Assembly: GCA_028691375.1 (NCBI GenBank)
Contig: JAQUZJ010000004.1
Coordinates: 1-34,560 of the forward strand
Reading direction: 5' to 3'
Origin: Candidatus Altimarinota bacterium
Lineage (GTDB): Bacteria > Patescibacteriota > Gracilibacteria > BD1-5 > UBA2023
DNA: 34,560 nt
Below are positions 1 to 9,356 of the stretch, piece by piece (the first letter of the stretch is position 1; each line of letters starts with the position of its first letter). Both the position numbers and the translations under genes were made by a program. The notes below the pieces were generated by a model. The model was not told the DNA's origin. It saw only the letters and a program-made list of their open reading frames with translations, and made no database searches.

Positions 1-75
1 TCAAGGAATTAATAAACCATTCATTTTTCTGACTCCATCTATTCAAGACTCTCAGGGTATAAACTTTTGTTGCAT
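1..75 (-). CDS. Partial protein at left edge (N-terminus only)
   Basis: Only the first 25 codons are inside the window. Read on the minus strand from the ATG at 73-75 with TGA as glycine, it begins MQQKFIPGESGIDGVRKMNG and stays open to the edge. Four of the 25 codons are glycines, three of them TGA. A second minus frame is also open over this short stretch, so the call rests on the ATG and the glycine pattern. Function is not recognisable. It lies just upstream, in its own sense, of nothing visible; the palindromic repeat at 121-232 sits in its 5' region. Confidence 0.4.
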
Positions 76-120
76 GTACATAATTAATGGATAGTTACAA
101 AATAAAACAGGTTGGGAGGG

Positions 121-232
121 TGTCCCAAAAGTATAGAAAAGCCTTTTGTCATCCCGAGCGATAGTCGAGGGATCTTGAGTTTGAAGCTATAATAGATTCC
201 TCCACTACGGTCGGAATGACACTTTTGGGACA
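121..232. mobile_element. Palindromic MITE-like element with perfect 12-bp terminal inverted repeats
   Basis: The ends are TGTCCCAAAAGT (121-132) and ACTTTTGGGACA (221-232), an exact inverted pair. Inside is a second, imperfect inverted pair, GTCATCCCGAGC...GAGGGATCT against AGATTCCTCC...GGTCGGAATGAC. The whole 112 bp can fold into one long hairpin and has no coding capacity. The GTCATTCCGACC...GGAATCT type is a well-known interspersed repeat style in many bacteria. The outer TGTCCCAAAAGT ends look like insertion-sequence termini, so a non-autonomous transposon (MITE) is the likeliest reading. No transposase is present. The adjacent 233-319 stretch is AT-rich with no feature that I can see. 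Confidence 0.7.
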
Positions 233-319
233 GACTCTTAGGCTTTATTTTTATTTATTTTCTAGTGTTGAATATAATGAATCTTTCATCTTTGCCAAAT
301 AATTTTTAATTATAGGTTT

Positions 320-1387
320 TTAAGCTGTCACAAATGGAGCAAAAACAAATCTATTTTCATCATTTTTGATAAATTCCTCATTCAAATAATCTAAATTTAA
401 TTCGCTTCTATATGCCGAATTTCATCTTTGAATAAGATTGTATCCTTGTGTTTTAATTTTGTAAAAAATATCATGTTGTTTGCAGGTGCGAGGACAAAGA
501 TCATCTGTCGCATACATTCACTTTGAAGGATTTTTTATGGCTGCTGTATCACAAAGTCTTCCAGTAAAAATGATTGCCCATGGATAATAAAGATCTATTC
601 CGACTTGTCCATATCTACTATTATCATAAAGTTTTTCTCTGTGTTCCATAAAGTCTAATGTTGCACGATCAATTTTGTTTTTAGATAAAAAATCTCTAAA
701 TAAAGGCAAGGAAACTTCTGAAGATTCATAAAAATCTTTTTGATTCTCGGCAATTTGTTTTTTGAGTTTTTGAATTTCTTGAATTTTTTGATTTCTAATT
801 GATCATCCTGATGGATGTACATCATAACCATAAGTATCTATAAGTGGAGTTTTAAGAAGTCTAACAATCAGTCTTCCTGCAATTGGTTGAAGATTTGTAT
901 ATTTTTTAAGGATTAAATTGAGAACTCAATAATCATTCACAACAACTTCAATTGGTTTTTTGTAACTTATATTATTTAAAAATTCCAAGGATTCTTCCAA
1001 ATTTTTAAGCATTTTATCCCCAACATACGGCGTAACTAAAGTAAAAGTTCTTATTTCAAATGGTGGATAATTTTTATTAAATTCTTGAAATTTTTCCCAA
1101 GCTTGTTCTGCTTCTTTTTTATATGGAGCCAAATATTCACAATTATCAGACCCATAGTAAATTCCTGAAATTTTATTGAAAATATCTTTTCCAAGAATCC
1201 TTTTAATTTCTCTTATTGCCATGAAATTGACTTCATATTGAGGAGAAATGCTTTCAGCAATTTCTCATTTAAAATTCTTAAGGAAAAAATCGGCAATTTC
1301 TCTATCTTTTTCAGTTGAAAGAAGATAACCTTCATTCAAAATATCAAAATGTCTCAAATCTGTTGGAATATGAATGTATAATTTCAT
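320..1387 (-). CDS. Peptidase U32-family protein, UbiU/UbiV-like, with four candidate Fe-S cysteines
   Basis: 355 aa from the ATG at 1385-1387 to a TAA, with several in-frame TGA glycines. The N-terminus (MKLYIHIPTDLRHFDIL) leads into a TIM-barrel-like protein. The central VVVNDYGVLNLI segment matches the conserved 'vNDwGvl' block of U32 proteins and is followed by an AGRLIVRLLKTP stretch. Cysteines lie at about 83, 279, 298 and 302. In UbiV the four [4Fe-4S] ligands have the same layout: one early Cys, then a C-x(about 17)-C-x3-C group. Here the group is GRLCDTAAI...DDLCPRTCKQ. Known members include UbiU/UbiV (anaerobic ubiquinone hydroxylation) and TrhP/RlhA (RNA hydroxylation). No quinone genes are nearby, so the substrate is unknown; an RNA or cofactor hydroxylation role is only inferred. 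Confidence 0.65.
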
Positions 1388-1433
1388 TAGAATAATTTTA
1401 AATAGGTAAATTTGAGACTGATCTCTGCAATTA

Positions 1434-1467
1434 GATTGCCACGATTTTTTCCAAAAACCTCGCAATT
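1434..1467. repeat. Interspersed repeat fragment (GATTGCCAC...CCTCGCAAT half-element)
   Basis: The sequence GATTGCCACGATTTTTTCC followed by AAAAACCTCGCAATTT closely matches the reverse complement of the left half of the palindromic repeat at 32964-33059 (about 32965-33003). It lies between the U32 gene and the ABC ATPase gene. It is a truncated copy of the same family, with no second arm. Confidence 0.7.
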
Positions 1468-1494
1468 TGAACGAACTATTTTAATTAGTAATTT

Positions 1495-2229
1495 TTAATT
1501 TCCCTTTTCTCTCTCATTCTCTTTTTCTATCTTTTCTATAAAATAATCCTCAAGTGATCATTTAATGGAAGATGTTTTTTCTTGTGCAATTATCTTTCAT
1601 TGGTGAATTATGGCAAATCTATCACAAATATCTTGTACATCAGAAAGAATGTGTGTATTAAAAAAAACTGTTGTTCAATTTTTTTTCAATTCAAGTACAA
1701 GATCTTTAACCATTTTTCTTCAAAGTGGATCAAGTCAACTCATTGGTTCATCAAGAAAAACAATTTTTGGATCGTTGATTATAGCTTGTGCAAGACCTAC
1801 TCTTTGGAGCATTCATTTTGAATATTTGCTCAAAAGCTTGTCCCCAGCTTTTGATAATCAAACTTTTTCCATAAGATAATTAACTTTTTCTTCAAGATTT
1901 GGAATATCAAAAAATTTTCAATTAAATCGTAGAAATTCTTTTCATGTAAGATGTCTATATAAATATGTATTTTCTGGCATAAAACCAATTTGTTTTCTGA
2001 TTTCCTTGTCTTTTACATATCAATCTAAAACCTTGATTTCTCAAACTTCTTGATTAATAAGATTTAAAATGCATTTCATCGTAGTGGTTTTTCATGCACC
2101 ATTTGGACCAAGAAATCAAAAAACTTCATCATCATAAATTTCTAGGTTTACTCAAAAAAGAATTTGTTTTTTATCAAGAAATTTATCAAGATTGCTTATT
2201 TTTAAAACAATTTTTTTGTTTGTTGTCAT
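1495..2229 (-). CDS. ABC transporter ATP-binding protein (ABC-2/drug-export type)
   Basis: 244 aa, ATG at 2227-2229, TAA stop. In order it has Walker A GPNGAGKT at residues 41-48 (two glycines encoded by TGA or GGT), a Q-loop in KQIGFMPEN, the ABC signature in the slightly divergent form LSKYSKGMLQRVGLAQA, Walker B IVFLDEP with a D-loop SGLDP, and the H-loop FFNTHILSD. The family is the ABC-2 ATPase class (CcmA/NatA-like), which hydrolyses ATP to drive export through a separate membrane partner. No permease gene is adjacent on either side, so it is an orphan ATPase here. Its start lies 83 bp beyond the terminator of the upstream operon, so it probably has its own promoter; a TATAAT-like element sits about 33 nt before the start. 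Confidence 0.92.
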
Positions 2230-2284
2230 AATAAATTATTAGTAATAATTTTTGTGTGTGATTATAAATTAATCGAGAAAAAAA

Positions 2285-2322
2285 TCAAAAAATAATCCCG
2301 CTTTCGCGGGATTATTTTTTTC
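2285..2322 (-). terminator. Rho-independent terminator after the VirD4-like gene
   Basis: An 11-bp perfect stem, AATAATCCCGC (2291-2301) with GCGGGATTATT (2306-2316), has a TTTC loop. It is flanked by A runs and T runs on both sides, so it could work in both directions. It overlaps the last codons of the large ATPase gene ending at 2312 and separates that operon from the ABC ATPase gene. Confidence 0.8.
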
Positions 2323-4717
2323 TTTGTTCCTGCTCCTTTTCTTTCATCTTTTTTTCCATTTCAACAACCTTGTTGCTAAATTCCATTATTTTATCCTCAA
2401 CAAAGGAAGCTGGACGAGCATATTTTTCACGATTAACTTTAAATAATATTTCTTTCTGTTGTTCGCTTTCTTTATCTCTTTTAAATTTTATTGGTGGCAA
2501 TGTGGTTGCACTGAACATTGATGATGGAATCCCATCAAGATATTCTCTTACATATACATCAAATTTTCTCAAATTTACAAAATCTGACGGTTCAACTCAG
2601 GCTTCTTCTCATCACATATTTTCACACAAAAGTCCTGCATCTTCATATCAAGTTTGGAAACTAATTAATGTTCCAACATTCCCAAAAATTGCTCATTTTA
2701 CAGTTTGACTCATTTGCCCAATATATTGATTTGCAAGAACTAAATTCAACTTATATTTACGTGCCTCAGAAAGAATTGTCGCAAAACTATCAGTCGCAAA
2801 ATTTTGAAATTCATCTACATAAAGGTAAAAATCTTTTCTGTCTTGTTCTTCCATATTAGCTCTACTCATTGCATCAATTTGAAATTTTGTAACAATTAGA
2901 GATCAAAGCAAACTACTATAATCTTCTCAGATTTTTCATTTTGATAAATTCACAACAAGGATTTTGCTTTTATCCATAACCCATTTTAAAGAGAAAGAAT
3001 TTTTTGGTTGTCATAAAATGTTTCTCACTGTTGAGCTTGATAAAAATTGTCAAACCTTATTTAAAATAGGACTCACTGCGTCTATTTTTTGTTTTCTGTC
3101 CATTGGCTCAAATTCATCTTGCCAGAATTTTAATAAAACTGGGTCCTTGAGTCTTGAAATCACCTTTTGTCTGTACGCCTTATTGGTAAGAATGGTTGGA
3201 ATATTCATTAAAGTTGCATCCGGTTCTCATAAAAGGGTTAAGATTGTGTTTCTTAAAATATACTCAAGCCTTGGTCACCAGCTGTCGAATAATTTTTTAA
3301 AAACTGAAACAAGTCATGATGCAACAAGAGGTCTCAATTCTTTTGAAACATTTTCAAGCATGTTGAAAGCAACTGGAAATTCATAATCAGATGGATCAAA
3401 AATTACAACATCATTTGTCCTTGATTTTGGAATATTTCTTAAAATATTTTCTGACAAATCTCAGTGTGGATCAAGTAAAGCAACTCATCTTCATTTGGCA
3501 ATATCATCAAAAATCATATTCTCAATCAAAGTTGATTTTCAAGTTCATGTCTTTCATACTATATAAATATGCCTTCTTCTGTCCGAACTTCTTATTCAAA
3601 AACTGAGATTATTTCATCTAAAATTTGTGATTCAAAGTGGTAAAATATCATTTTTCGTTCATAAAATCGGCAGATTTGCTGGTGGTTCAAGAAATTTTGT
3701 ATTTAACCAACTTATTCCTGAGGTTTTTATATAACTAGTTGGAACGTGCACGAGTCAAGCAAGTTCAGGAGCTGTGAGAATAATTTCTCATTTTTCTATA
3801 TTTCTTGTCTTTAAGTCAGAAATTTTTGTTTCGGTAAAATCTTTCAGCTTAAAACCATTAGATTCTGGAATATTAAAAATACTTAAACAAGATGCGGTTT
3901 CATTTATAACAGATTTTGCTATCATTTCATTAGAAAGACTTGCTATCTTTATATTAATTTTATAAGCTATTTTATGGGAAAGTTTATTGTTCACAAAAGG
4001 ATTTATTTCTTCTTTCTTTTCCTCTTCAGGCCTTATTTGTTCTTTTTGTTTTCTTTCTTGTTCTTTCATCCTCAATTCTTCAAGATATCTCGGATTTATA
4101 AAGAACAGAAGAAAGTTTCTAAACTTAGCTGTAAGCCAAATAAGCACTTTTAAAAATTTATAAAATTTGGAAGATGTAAACTTGTCTACTGTCGACAACT
4201 TAGTGTCTACAATTTCCTTTAAATTTTCTTTCTTTTGCCAAAAATTGGTAGACACTGGAGAAAAAATAACCTGTACAAACTTGAGATTATTTCATTGTTT
4301 ATTGAGCACGCTTGTTATAGAAGAATATGGATCTATAAATTCCTTGTCTCATTTGGCATAAAAATCGTTTATCGTTCTTATTGGATACAAATAATTTTTT
4401 TCCAATTCTGCAGTTCAAACGTAAACTTTCGAATCTTTATCAAAATAATTTAAGTAATCTTTCACTTCTGTAATTAAAGAGTCTGGATAATGAGCATAAA
4501 TTTGGTTTTCAAGAAATTCTTTATATTCTTTTGGTGTTTGCATAAAAAATTTTGTAGTTCAGGCATAGTTCACAATCTCAAAAGAAAAAACAGGTACATT
4601 AAAAACCTGTCATTTTTTTGTAGATTCTTTGTCCTGTTTTGTGTCTCCAATACTGTGTAACACACTAAGAATCTGTTCTGCCGCAAATAATCATTGCTGA
4701 TTATTTTTGTCTACCAT
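2312..4717 (-). CDS. VirD4/TraD/HerA-like DNA-translocating ATPase
   Basis: 801 aa, ATG at 4715-4717. The first 180 residues are unrecognised. Next come a hydrophobic stretch near residue 195-215 (VLIWLTAKFRNFLLFFINP) and a charged linker rich in K, E and Q. The ATPase domain follows: IYIVGKTGTGKSTL (Walker A at about 388-396), ALLDPHGDL, a TNDVVIFDPSD block, Walker B LYVDEFQNFA (about 630-640) and LANQYIGQM. The C-terminus is a K/E-rich helix. This layout matches type IV secretion coupling-type ATPases that are widespread in CPR genomes, usually named 'type IV secretion system DNA-binding domain protein'. The expected role is ATP-driven movement of DNA or protein at the membrane. It is the last gene of the operon that starts with pilT at 7373, and a strong terminator follows. 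No relaxase is in the window, so conjugation is not shown. Confidence 0.82.
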
Positions 4718-4751
4718 AATTTCAAGGAGTACTTGACTCACAAATTTTTAG

Positions 4752-5438
4752 TTAAAATTTAATTTCTTTTTTAAGTTCACTATTATTTAGGGCGCTGTCC
4801 AAATCTTGATAAGAAGTTTGTTTACATTGAACTATGTCCCATTCTTCCTCCAGATCTTCCCAAGGAAAAAGTGTTGTAGTTTCATCTACTCATAAGTTTT
4901 TACATTCTTCGCTTGTTAAAGTTTTAGTATCATTAGTCAAAATTCAATAAAATGCAATGTCAGCTCATTTTATGTTTTTATATGTATAATCAACTGTATC
5001 TGCAACATATATTACAAAACTGTTTGGAAATTGTTCTTTTATTTCATCTATAGCGATTTGTGCTGTAGTTCAAAAACAATGACAATTTTCGGTAACTAAT
5101 ATTACTGGCTTATCTCATAAATTCAAATCTTTTGGTAATCAAAATATTTTTCTTAATTCGGCAATCTTTTCTTCTTTCTCTTGTTTAAAAAAATATTTAT
5201 ATTGCACGGGAATAATTTTTACAATTCAAAGCTTATAGGCTAAATAAGTTCAGGCAAAATTTCATCATCTTAAAATAGGAACAACACAATTAACTTTTAA
5301 GTTATTTTCTTTTAAAAAATTTTTTATTTTTAAAAATAAGAATTCTAAAATCTCTTCATATTTATCCCAAGATAATTTTTTATAATCTTCTTTTGAATAT
5401 TGTGAAGATGTTTGACCAAGAGAAATATTTTCAGCCAT
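4752..5438 (-). CDS. Phosphoribosyltransferase-like protein
   Basis: 228 aa, ATG at 5436-5438, TAA stop. The core carries VNCVVPILRGGNFAGTYLAYKLG, the usual start of a type I PRTase fold. Later, VILVTENCHCFGTTAQIAIDEI sits where the PRPP-binding loop is expected (a hydrophobic strand, then acidic residues, then a G-T-T turn). The canonical loop has two acidic residues before the T/G-rich turn; here it is TENCHCFGTT, so PRPP binding may be altered. A C-terminal acidic tail (FPWEDLEEEWDIV) is unrecognised. It lies 7 bp after the cyclic-nucleotide-binding gene and 34 bp before the large ATPase gene, in one operon. The substrate is not predictable. Confidence 0.6.
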
Positions 5439-5445
5439 AAATTTT

Positions 5446-6306
5446 TTAAATTAAATTACCAATATCTAAGCTTTTCCAATTGTTTTCCTGATTTTGTTCA
5501 ATAATTGAACAAAAAGAGAGACAAATATTTTTTAAGATTCTTTCCAGGCTTTCATTAAAGTTTTTTTCTTTGTTACCTAAAATTAGAAAGCCTTTAAATT
5601 TAAGAGGGGTTTTTAATGGTAAAATAAATAAATTATCTGTTTTATTGGTAAACATTATATCTCATCCTTTAATAAATCAAGTTAAATCTTTATTAATAGA
5701 TTCTGAACACTTTTCCTTTATTTCATAATCTTTCAGTGTGGAAAATTTGTAATAAAAAACACCATCAACAAAAGGATGGTTTTCAATATATGTTATATAA
5801 TCTATTTCTAGAATTGATTTTATGCTTTCAAGAAAGTTTAAAAAACCTTCTCCTCATATATAATTTTCGCGATTCAAAATATCTGTAAGTTTATAAATTT
5901 TGGCAAGTTCAGCACTGGTATCAGTAAGTCTTATATTTGTAAGTTTAATAATCACAAACTTGTAAAAATCAAAAAATCCTTTTGGATTCTTTTTTTCTAT
6001 TTCATTTAATTTGTCCAAAGAAATATATAAAATTTCTGTATTTTCTTCACAAACAGCTTCTGCATCTTTAAAAGTTTTTCAATAAAAAATTCATTCTCAT
6101 AAAAAACTTCCGCTAGTGACTCTTGCAACTTCCTTTTTTGTATCTCAAGCAGTTTTAAGAATTGAGACCATTCAAGAAACAATAACATAAAAATTAACAT
6201 CTTCTTCATTAGAAAATATTACTTCTCCTTTTTTAAAATTCTTTTCTTTAAAGCTTTCTTTTCAAAGGACTTTTATATAATCAAAAACAGTTTTTTTTGT
6301 TTCCAT
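5446..6306 (-). CDS. Cyclic nucleotide-binding domain protein with C-terminal GAF-like region
   Basis: 286 aa, ATG at 6304-6306. Residues about 15-130 read as a cNMP-binding beta-barrel. FKKGEVIFSNEED and FYVIVSGMVSILK are the first strands. VTSGSFLGEGIFYG is the phosphate-binding-cassette region, where typical members have FGE...(R); no clear Arg follows, so ligand binding is uncertain. The C-terminal half (IKSILEIDYITYIENHPF ... FILPLKTPLKFKGFLILGN) looks like a GAF-type sensor fold. No helix-turn-helix was seen, so it is not an obvious Crp-type regulator. Its start is 2 bp past the pilT stop, implying translational coupling and a role in controlling the pilus ATPase; that link is inferred from position. 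Confidence 0.68.
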
Positions 6307-6308
6307 AA

Positions 6309-7373
6309 TTAATTTTTCATCATTTTTAAATAATCCTTATCTCTCAATCTACTTTGACATGCTTCTTTTGTAATAATTCCTTTATTATAAAGTTCCATTA
6401 GGCTTTTGTCCATAAGAATCATTCATTCTTTGGCTGATATTTCAACGATAGAGTACATTTGAATTGTAATTCATCTTGTTATTAAATTTCTTATTGGATC
6501 AGTATTTATTACAATTTCTCTTGCGGCAACTCTTCAGTTTCCATCTACTTTTGGTACAAGAACTTGGCTTATTATTCAAGAAAGAGCCATTCAAAGTTGA
6601 CTTCTTATTTGATCTCTTGACCCTTCTGGAAAAGAATCCACAATTCTATCAACGGTCTGAACAGCATCATTGGTATGTAAAGTCGAAAGAACCATATGCC
6701 CCGTTTCAGCTAAAGTCAAAGCTGCCTGCATAGTTTCTGGATCTCTCATTTCTCAAACGAGAATTACATCTGGATCTTCTCTCAGTGTCGACTTGATGGC
6801 ACGAGCAAAAGAATTTGTATGCAGACCTACTTCTCTCTGGTTTATATGACAAAGTTTGTTTTCAAAAACAAATTCAATAGGATCTTCTATTGTAATAACA
6901 TGCTTTTTGTATTTATTATTTATATAATCAACCATTGCAGCCAAAGTTGTAGATTTTCAGCTTCCTGTTGGTCATGTTACAAAAATAAGTCATTTTTGTT
7001 TATCAAGAAGATTTGTAATTGTTTCTCCCAATCAAATTTGTTCCAAAGTTGGAGTTTCTTTTGAAATATATCTAAATGCTATTGAATATCATTTTGTGTC
7101 TTGAAAAATATTCACTCTGAATCTCGTTCCATCTACAATATATGAACAGTCTAATTCTAATTCTTCTTTTAATTTGTGTACAAGTCTTTCTCTTACAATA
7201 TCAGCAACAATGTCATTCATTTCTTCTTTTGATATAATTCAAAAACTTGTTAGTTCTTCAACTTCTCAATTATGCTTCCTTACATAAGGAGTTTGTCACG
7301 TTGTTATATGTAAATCTGGAATTTTTGCTTCTATTATTTCTCTTAGAAGATTTTGAAATTTTTCAAGTATCAT
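6309..7373 (-). CDS. pilT: PilT-like type IV pilus retraction ATPase
   Basis: 354 aa, ATG at 7371-7373, close to the usual PilT length of about 345. Motifs in order: Walker A FVTGPTGSGKST near residue 134-142, the Asp box [10 protein letters not shown], the Walker B region [14 protein letters not shown], the His box LSTLHTNDA, and the AIRNLIRE-like region [18 protein letters not shown]. Many of these glycines are TGA codons, including two in Walker A. PilT hexamers hydrolyse ATP at the inner membrane to depolymerise type IV pili, driving twitching or DNA uptake. It is the first gene of an operon with the cNMP-binding, phosphoribosyltransferase and VirD4-like genes. No PilB, PilC or major type IV pilin is adjacent. 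Confidence 0.92.
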
Positions 7374-7504
7374 TGTTAAAATTGGTAATAAAATTATTCG
7401 AGTCAATTCTAGCATATAAAAAAATCGAAATCAAAAATAATAGCTTGAAAAAGAAACTTTTTTAGGTATTATATCAAGGAACTTTATAATTTAATTTATG
7501 ACTT

Positions 7505-7987
7505 ATGAAAAAAAATACTTTGTTTTTGCTTTGAGCTTGTTATTTGGCTTGATTAGCAGTTGCATTAAATTTTGCAAAAAAAGATTCTAAATTACCAAAA
7601 AAATGACAATGTAATTATAAGGAACTTTCAAATAAAATTATCGAGGTTCACCAAAATATTCTCGATTATATTAAAGAAAATTGGCTTTCTGAAAATTCTA
7701 AAAAATATATTGATGATAAGATAAATGGTGTGATGAATCATATTGATGAATTCAAAGATGATGCGCAAACTAAAATCGAAGAATTAAAGAAAAAAGGTAT
7801 TGATAAAAAATCTGAAATAGAAGCAGAATTAAAAAAACTATATGAAGAAAAAAAAGTTTTGATTGAAGATGCAAAAGAAACTTTGGCCAGTATAAAGCTA
7901 GAAGTTAAAGGAATTGATTATGTAAAAATTGCAAAAGAAAATCTTGAAAAAGCTTTTGAAGAAATTAAAGAAAAGATTTCAAAATAA
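7505..7987 (+). CDS. Membrane-anchored coiled-coil protein (YtxH-like)
   Basis: 160 aa. The ATG at 7505-7507 is chosen over the one at 7498 because only this frame stays open. An N-terminal hydrophobic segment (TLFLLGACYLGLAVAL, residues 4-19) is followed by a Lys/Glu-rich helical region to the end, with heptad-like spacing. Under code 25 the short internal ORF at 7730 is simply its C-terminal half. The layout resembles YtxH or apolipoprotein-like stress proteins, but no family is certain. A TATAAT at 7485-7490 lies 14 nt before the start. A hairpin follows the stop, so it is probably a single-gene unit. Confidence 0.75.
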
Positions 7988-8005
7988 TCGCATTAGCCAA
8001 ATAAA

Positions 8006-8046
8006 AATTATAGACACCTTAATCGCCATCGTGTCTATAATTGTCT
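8006..8046 (+). terminator. Hairpin after the coiled-coil gene
   Basis: AATTATAGACAC (8006-8017) pairs exactly with GTGTCTATAATT (8031-8042), loop 13 nt, followed by a short TTGTCT. It lies between the coiled-coil gene and grpE and is a plausible terminator, although the T tract is weak. Confidence 0.55.
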
Positions 8047-8071
8047 AGGTTTATAATTTAAATTATATCGC

Positions 8072-8596
8072 ATGACAGAAAAAAAACATGAACAAGAAGA
8101 AGATCAGAAGTTAGATACAAGTGGTCAAAATAATAATGGTTCTGGACAAAATGAAATTGAAGAATTAAAAAAAGAAATTGAAACACTAAAAGAATCACTT
8201 GCAAGATCTCAAGCAGATTATTCTAATCTTATAAGAAGATCAGAAAAAGAAAAAGATGAAACAAAAATATATATTGTCACAAAAGTTGTTAACAAAATTT
8301 TACCTTTTATTGATAACTTAGAAAGGGCTAAAGAATTAATTCCTGAAGAATTAAAAGATAATTCTCGGGTTAATTGAATAGATTGAATCTATCTAGCTGT
8401 ATTAAAACAACTTGAATCTTTGGAAATCAAGCCCTTTGAATCCTTATGACAAGAATTAGATGTTAATTTACATGAAGTTCTAATGCAATGACCATGAAAA
8501 GAATGAATAATTGTCAAAGAAATAGAAAGGTGATACAAGCTCTGAGAAAAAGTACTAAGACTAGCCAAGGTGATAGTAGGAAACTGAGAAGAATAG
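8072..8596 (+). CDS. grpE: GrpE nucleotide exchange factor
   Basis: 174 aa, ATG at 8072, TAG stop at 8594-8596. Charged N-terminus, then a long coiled coil (EIEELKKEIETLKESLARSQ), ADYSNLIRRSEKEKDE, and VNKILPFIDNLERAKELIPE, which is the GrpE dimer core. The C-terminal beta domain (LDVNLHEVLMQGPGKEGIIV, then KVLRLAKVIVGNG) is complete only with TGA as Gly; the standard code would cut the protein at residue 101. GrpE exchanges ADP on DnaK. dnaK and dnaJ are not adjacent in the window. A TATAAT at 8052-8057 is 14 nt before the ATG and a terminator follows. Confidence 0.93.
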
Positions 8597-8616
8597 AATT
8601 TATAAAAATTAGAAAG

Positions 8617-8646
8617 AAAAAAATCGGTTTAAAAACCGATTTTTTA
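8617..8646 (+). terminator. Terminator after grpE
   Basis: TCGGTTT (8624-8630) and AAACCGA (8633-8639) sit inside flanking A and T runs, giving a stem with a T tail, 20 bp after the grpE stop. Confidence 0.75.
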
Positions 8647-8747
8647 GGTTTTCTTTATCATCAAAATATCTTCTCTGTCTAAATTTTAAGTCTTTCATTA
8701 TTTTTCTTGGGGTTCGGCTTGATAATTTCTTTTTTTTAGTAAACAGG

Positions 8748-8836
8748 AATTAAGGAATATTCATATGAAATAATTATTTATAATTGTGATGAGATTTTAA
8801 TAAACAAATTATTTCTAAACCTTTAATTCCTTAATT
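8748..8836. repeat. Nested inverted repeat between grpE and the CYTH gene
   Basis: AATTAAGGAA (8748-8757) is the exact complement of TTCCTTAATT (8827-8836). Nested within, GAAATAATT (8767-8775) complements AATTATTTC (8807-8815). The right arm reaches into the 3' end of the CYTH coding region. It may serve as a transcript end for that gene or be a small palindromic element. The rest of 8647-8747 shows nothing I can identify. Confidence 0.5.
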
Positions 8837-9345
8837 GAATCCAAATCAATTCAATATTGTTTATAAATTTTTATTGTATTAATTGATGTTGTTTGTTGCA
8901 TATCAAAACCAATTTTATTCACTGCTTTTTCAACATCTTCTATTGTTTTACCTTCGATTTCCAAATATGGAGGAATTAATGGCCAAAAATCAATTTCTAT
9001 TTCAACATTGTCTAGTTTATAGCTAATACGTCTATTTTCTTGATAATTTCTAAATTTATATCCCAATTTTTCAAGTATGAGATTGGTTTTATCAAAATCT
9101 TCAACTGAAATCTCAAGTTCTTTTGTACCATCAATTTGATCATTTTGAATTTCTTTAATGGCTAATGTTGTTTTTGTTCAATCAAACCTTAATCTAATCC
9201 ATGATCATTCTTTTTTAGGACTAAAATCATATACAAATCTCCTCATTTCTCTTTCTGCAATTCTTTGTGCTCATAATTTCTCTAGTTTCTCTATCATATC
9301 ATTAACATCTATTTCTAGTATTCTAATTTCAAATTCTGTCTTCAT
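8815..9345 (-). CDS. CYTH-domain protein (class IV adenylate cyclase/thiamine triphosphatase-like)
   Basis: 176 aa, ATG at 9343-9345, TAG stop. The N-terminus TEFEIRILEID is a variant of the ExExK motif that marks the CYTH (triphosphate tunnel) fold, with Arg in place of Lys. Later strands carry alternating charged residues lining the tunnel: WIRLRFDG, LAIKEIQ, ELEISVEDF, and EIEIDFWPLIPPYLEIEG, the last being the typical C-terminal acidic strand of CyaB-like proteins. Members act on triphosphate substrates; which one cannot be read from sequence. It follows murB with an 11-bp gap, and so is probably cotranscribed with it. A cNMP-binding protein is encoded at 5446-6306, so a cAMP link is possible but unproven. 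Confidence 0.8.
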
Positions 9346-9356
9346 ACTTTAAAAAT

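Noticed and set aside
2964-3386. Plus-strand open frame of 140 codons
   Set aside because: It is the shadow of the VirD4-like gene on the minus strand, which has clear Walker motifs.
7498-7593. Upstream ATG at 7498 as the start of the coiled-coil gene
   Set aside because: That frame runs into a TAA after about 30 codons; the frame from 7505 remains open for 160 codons and has a membrane anchor.
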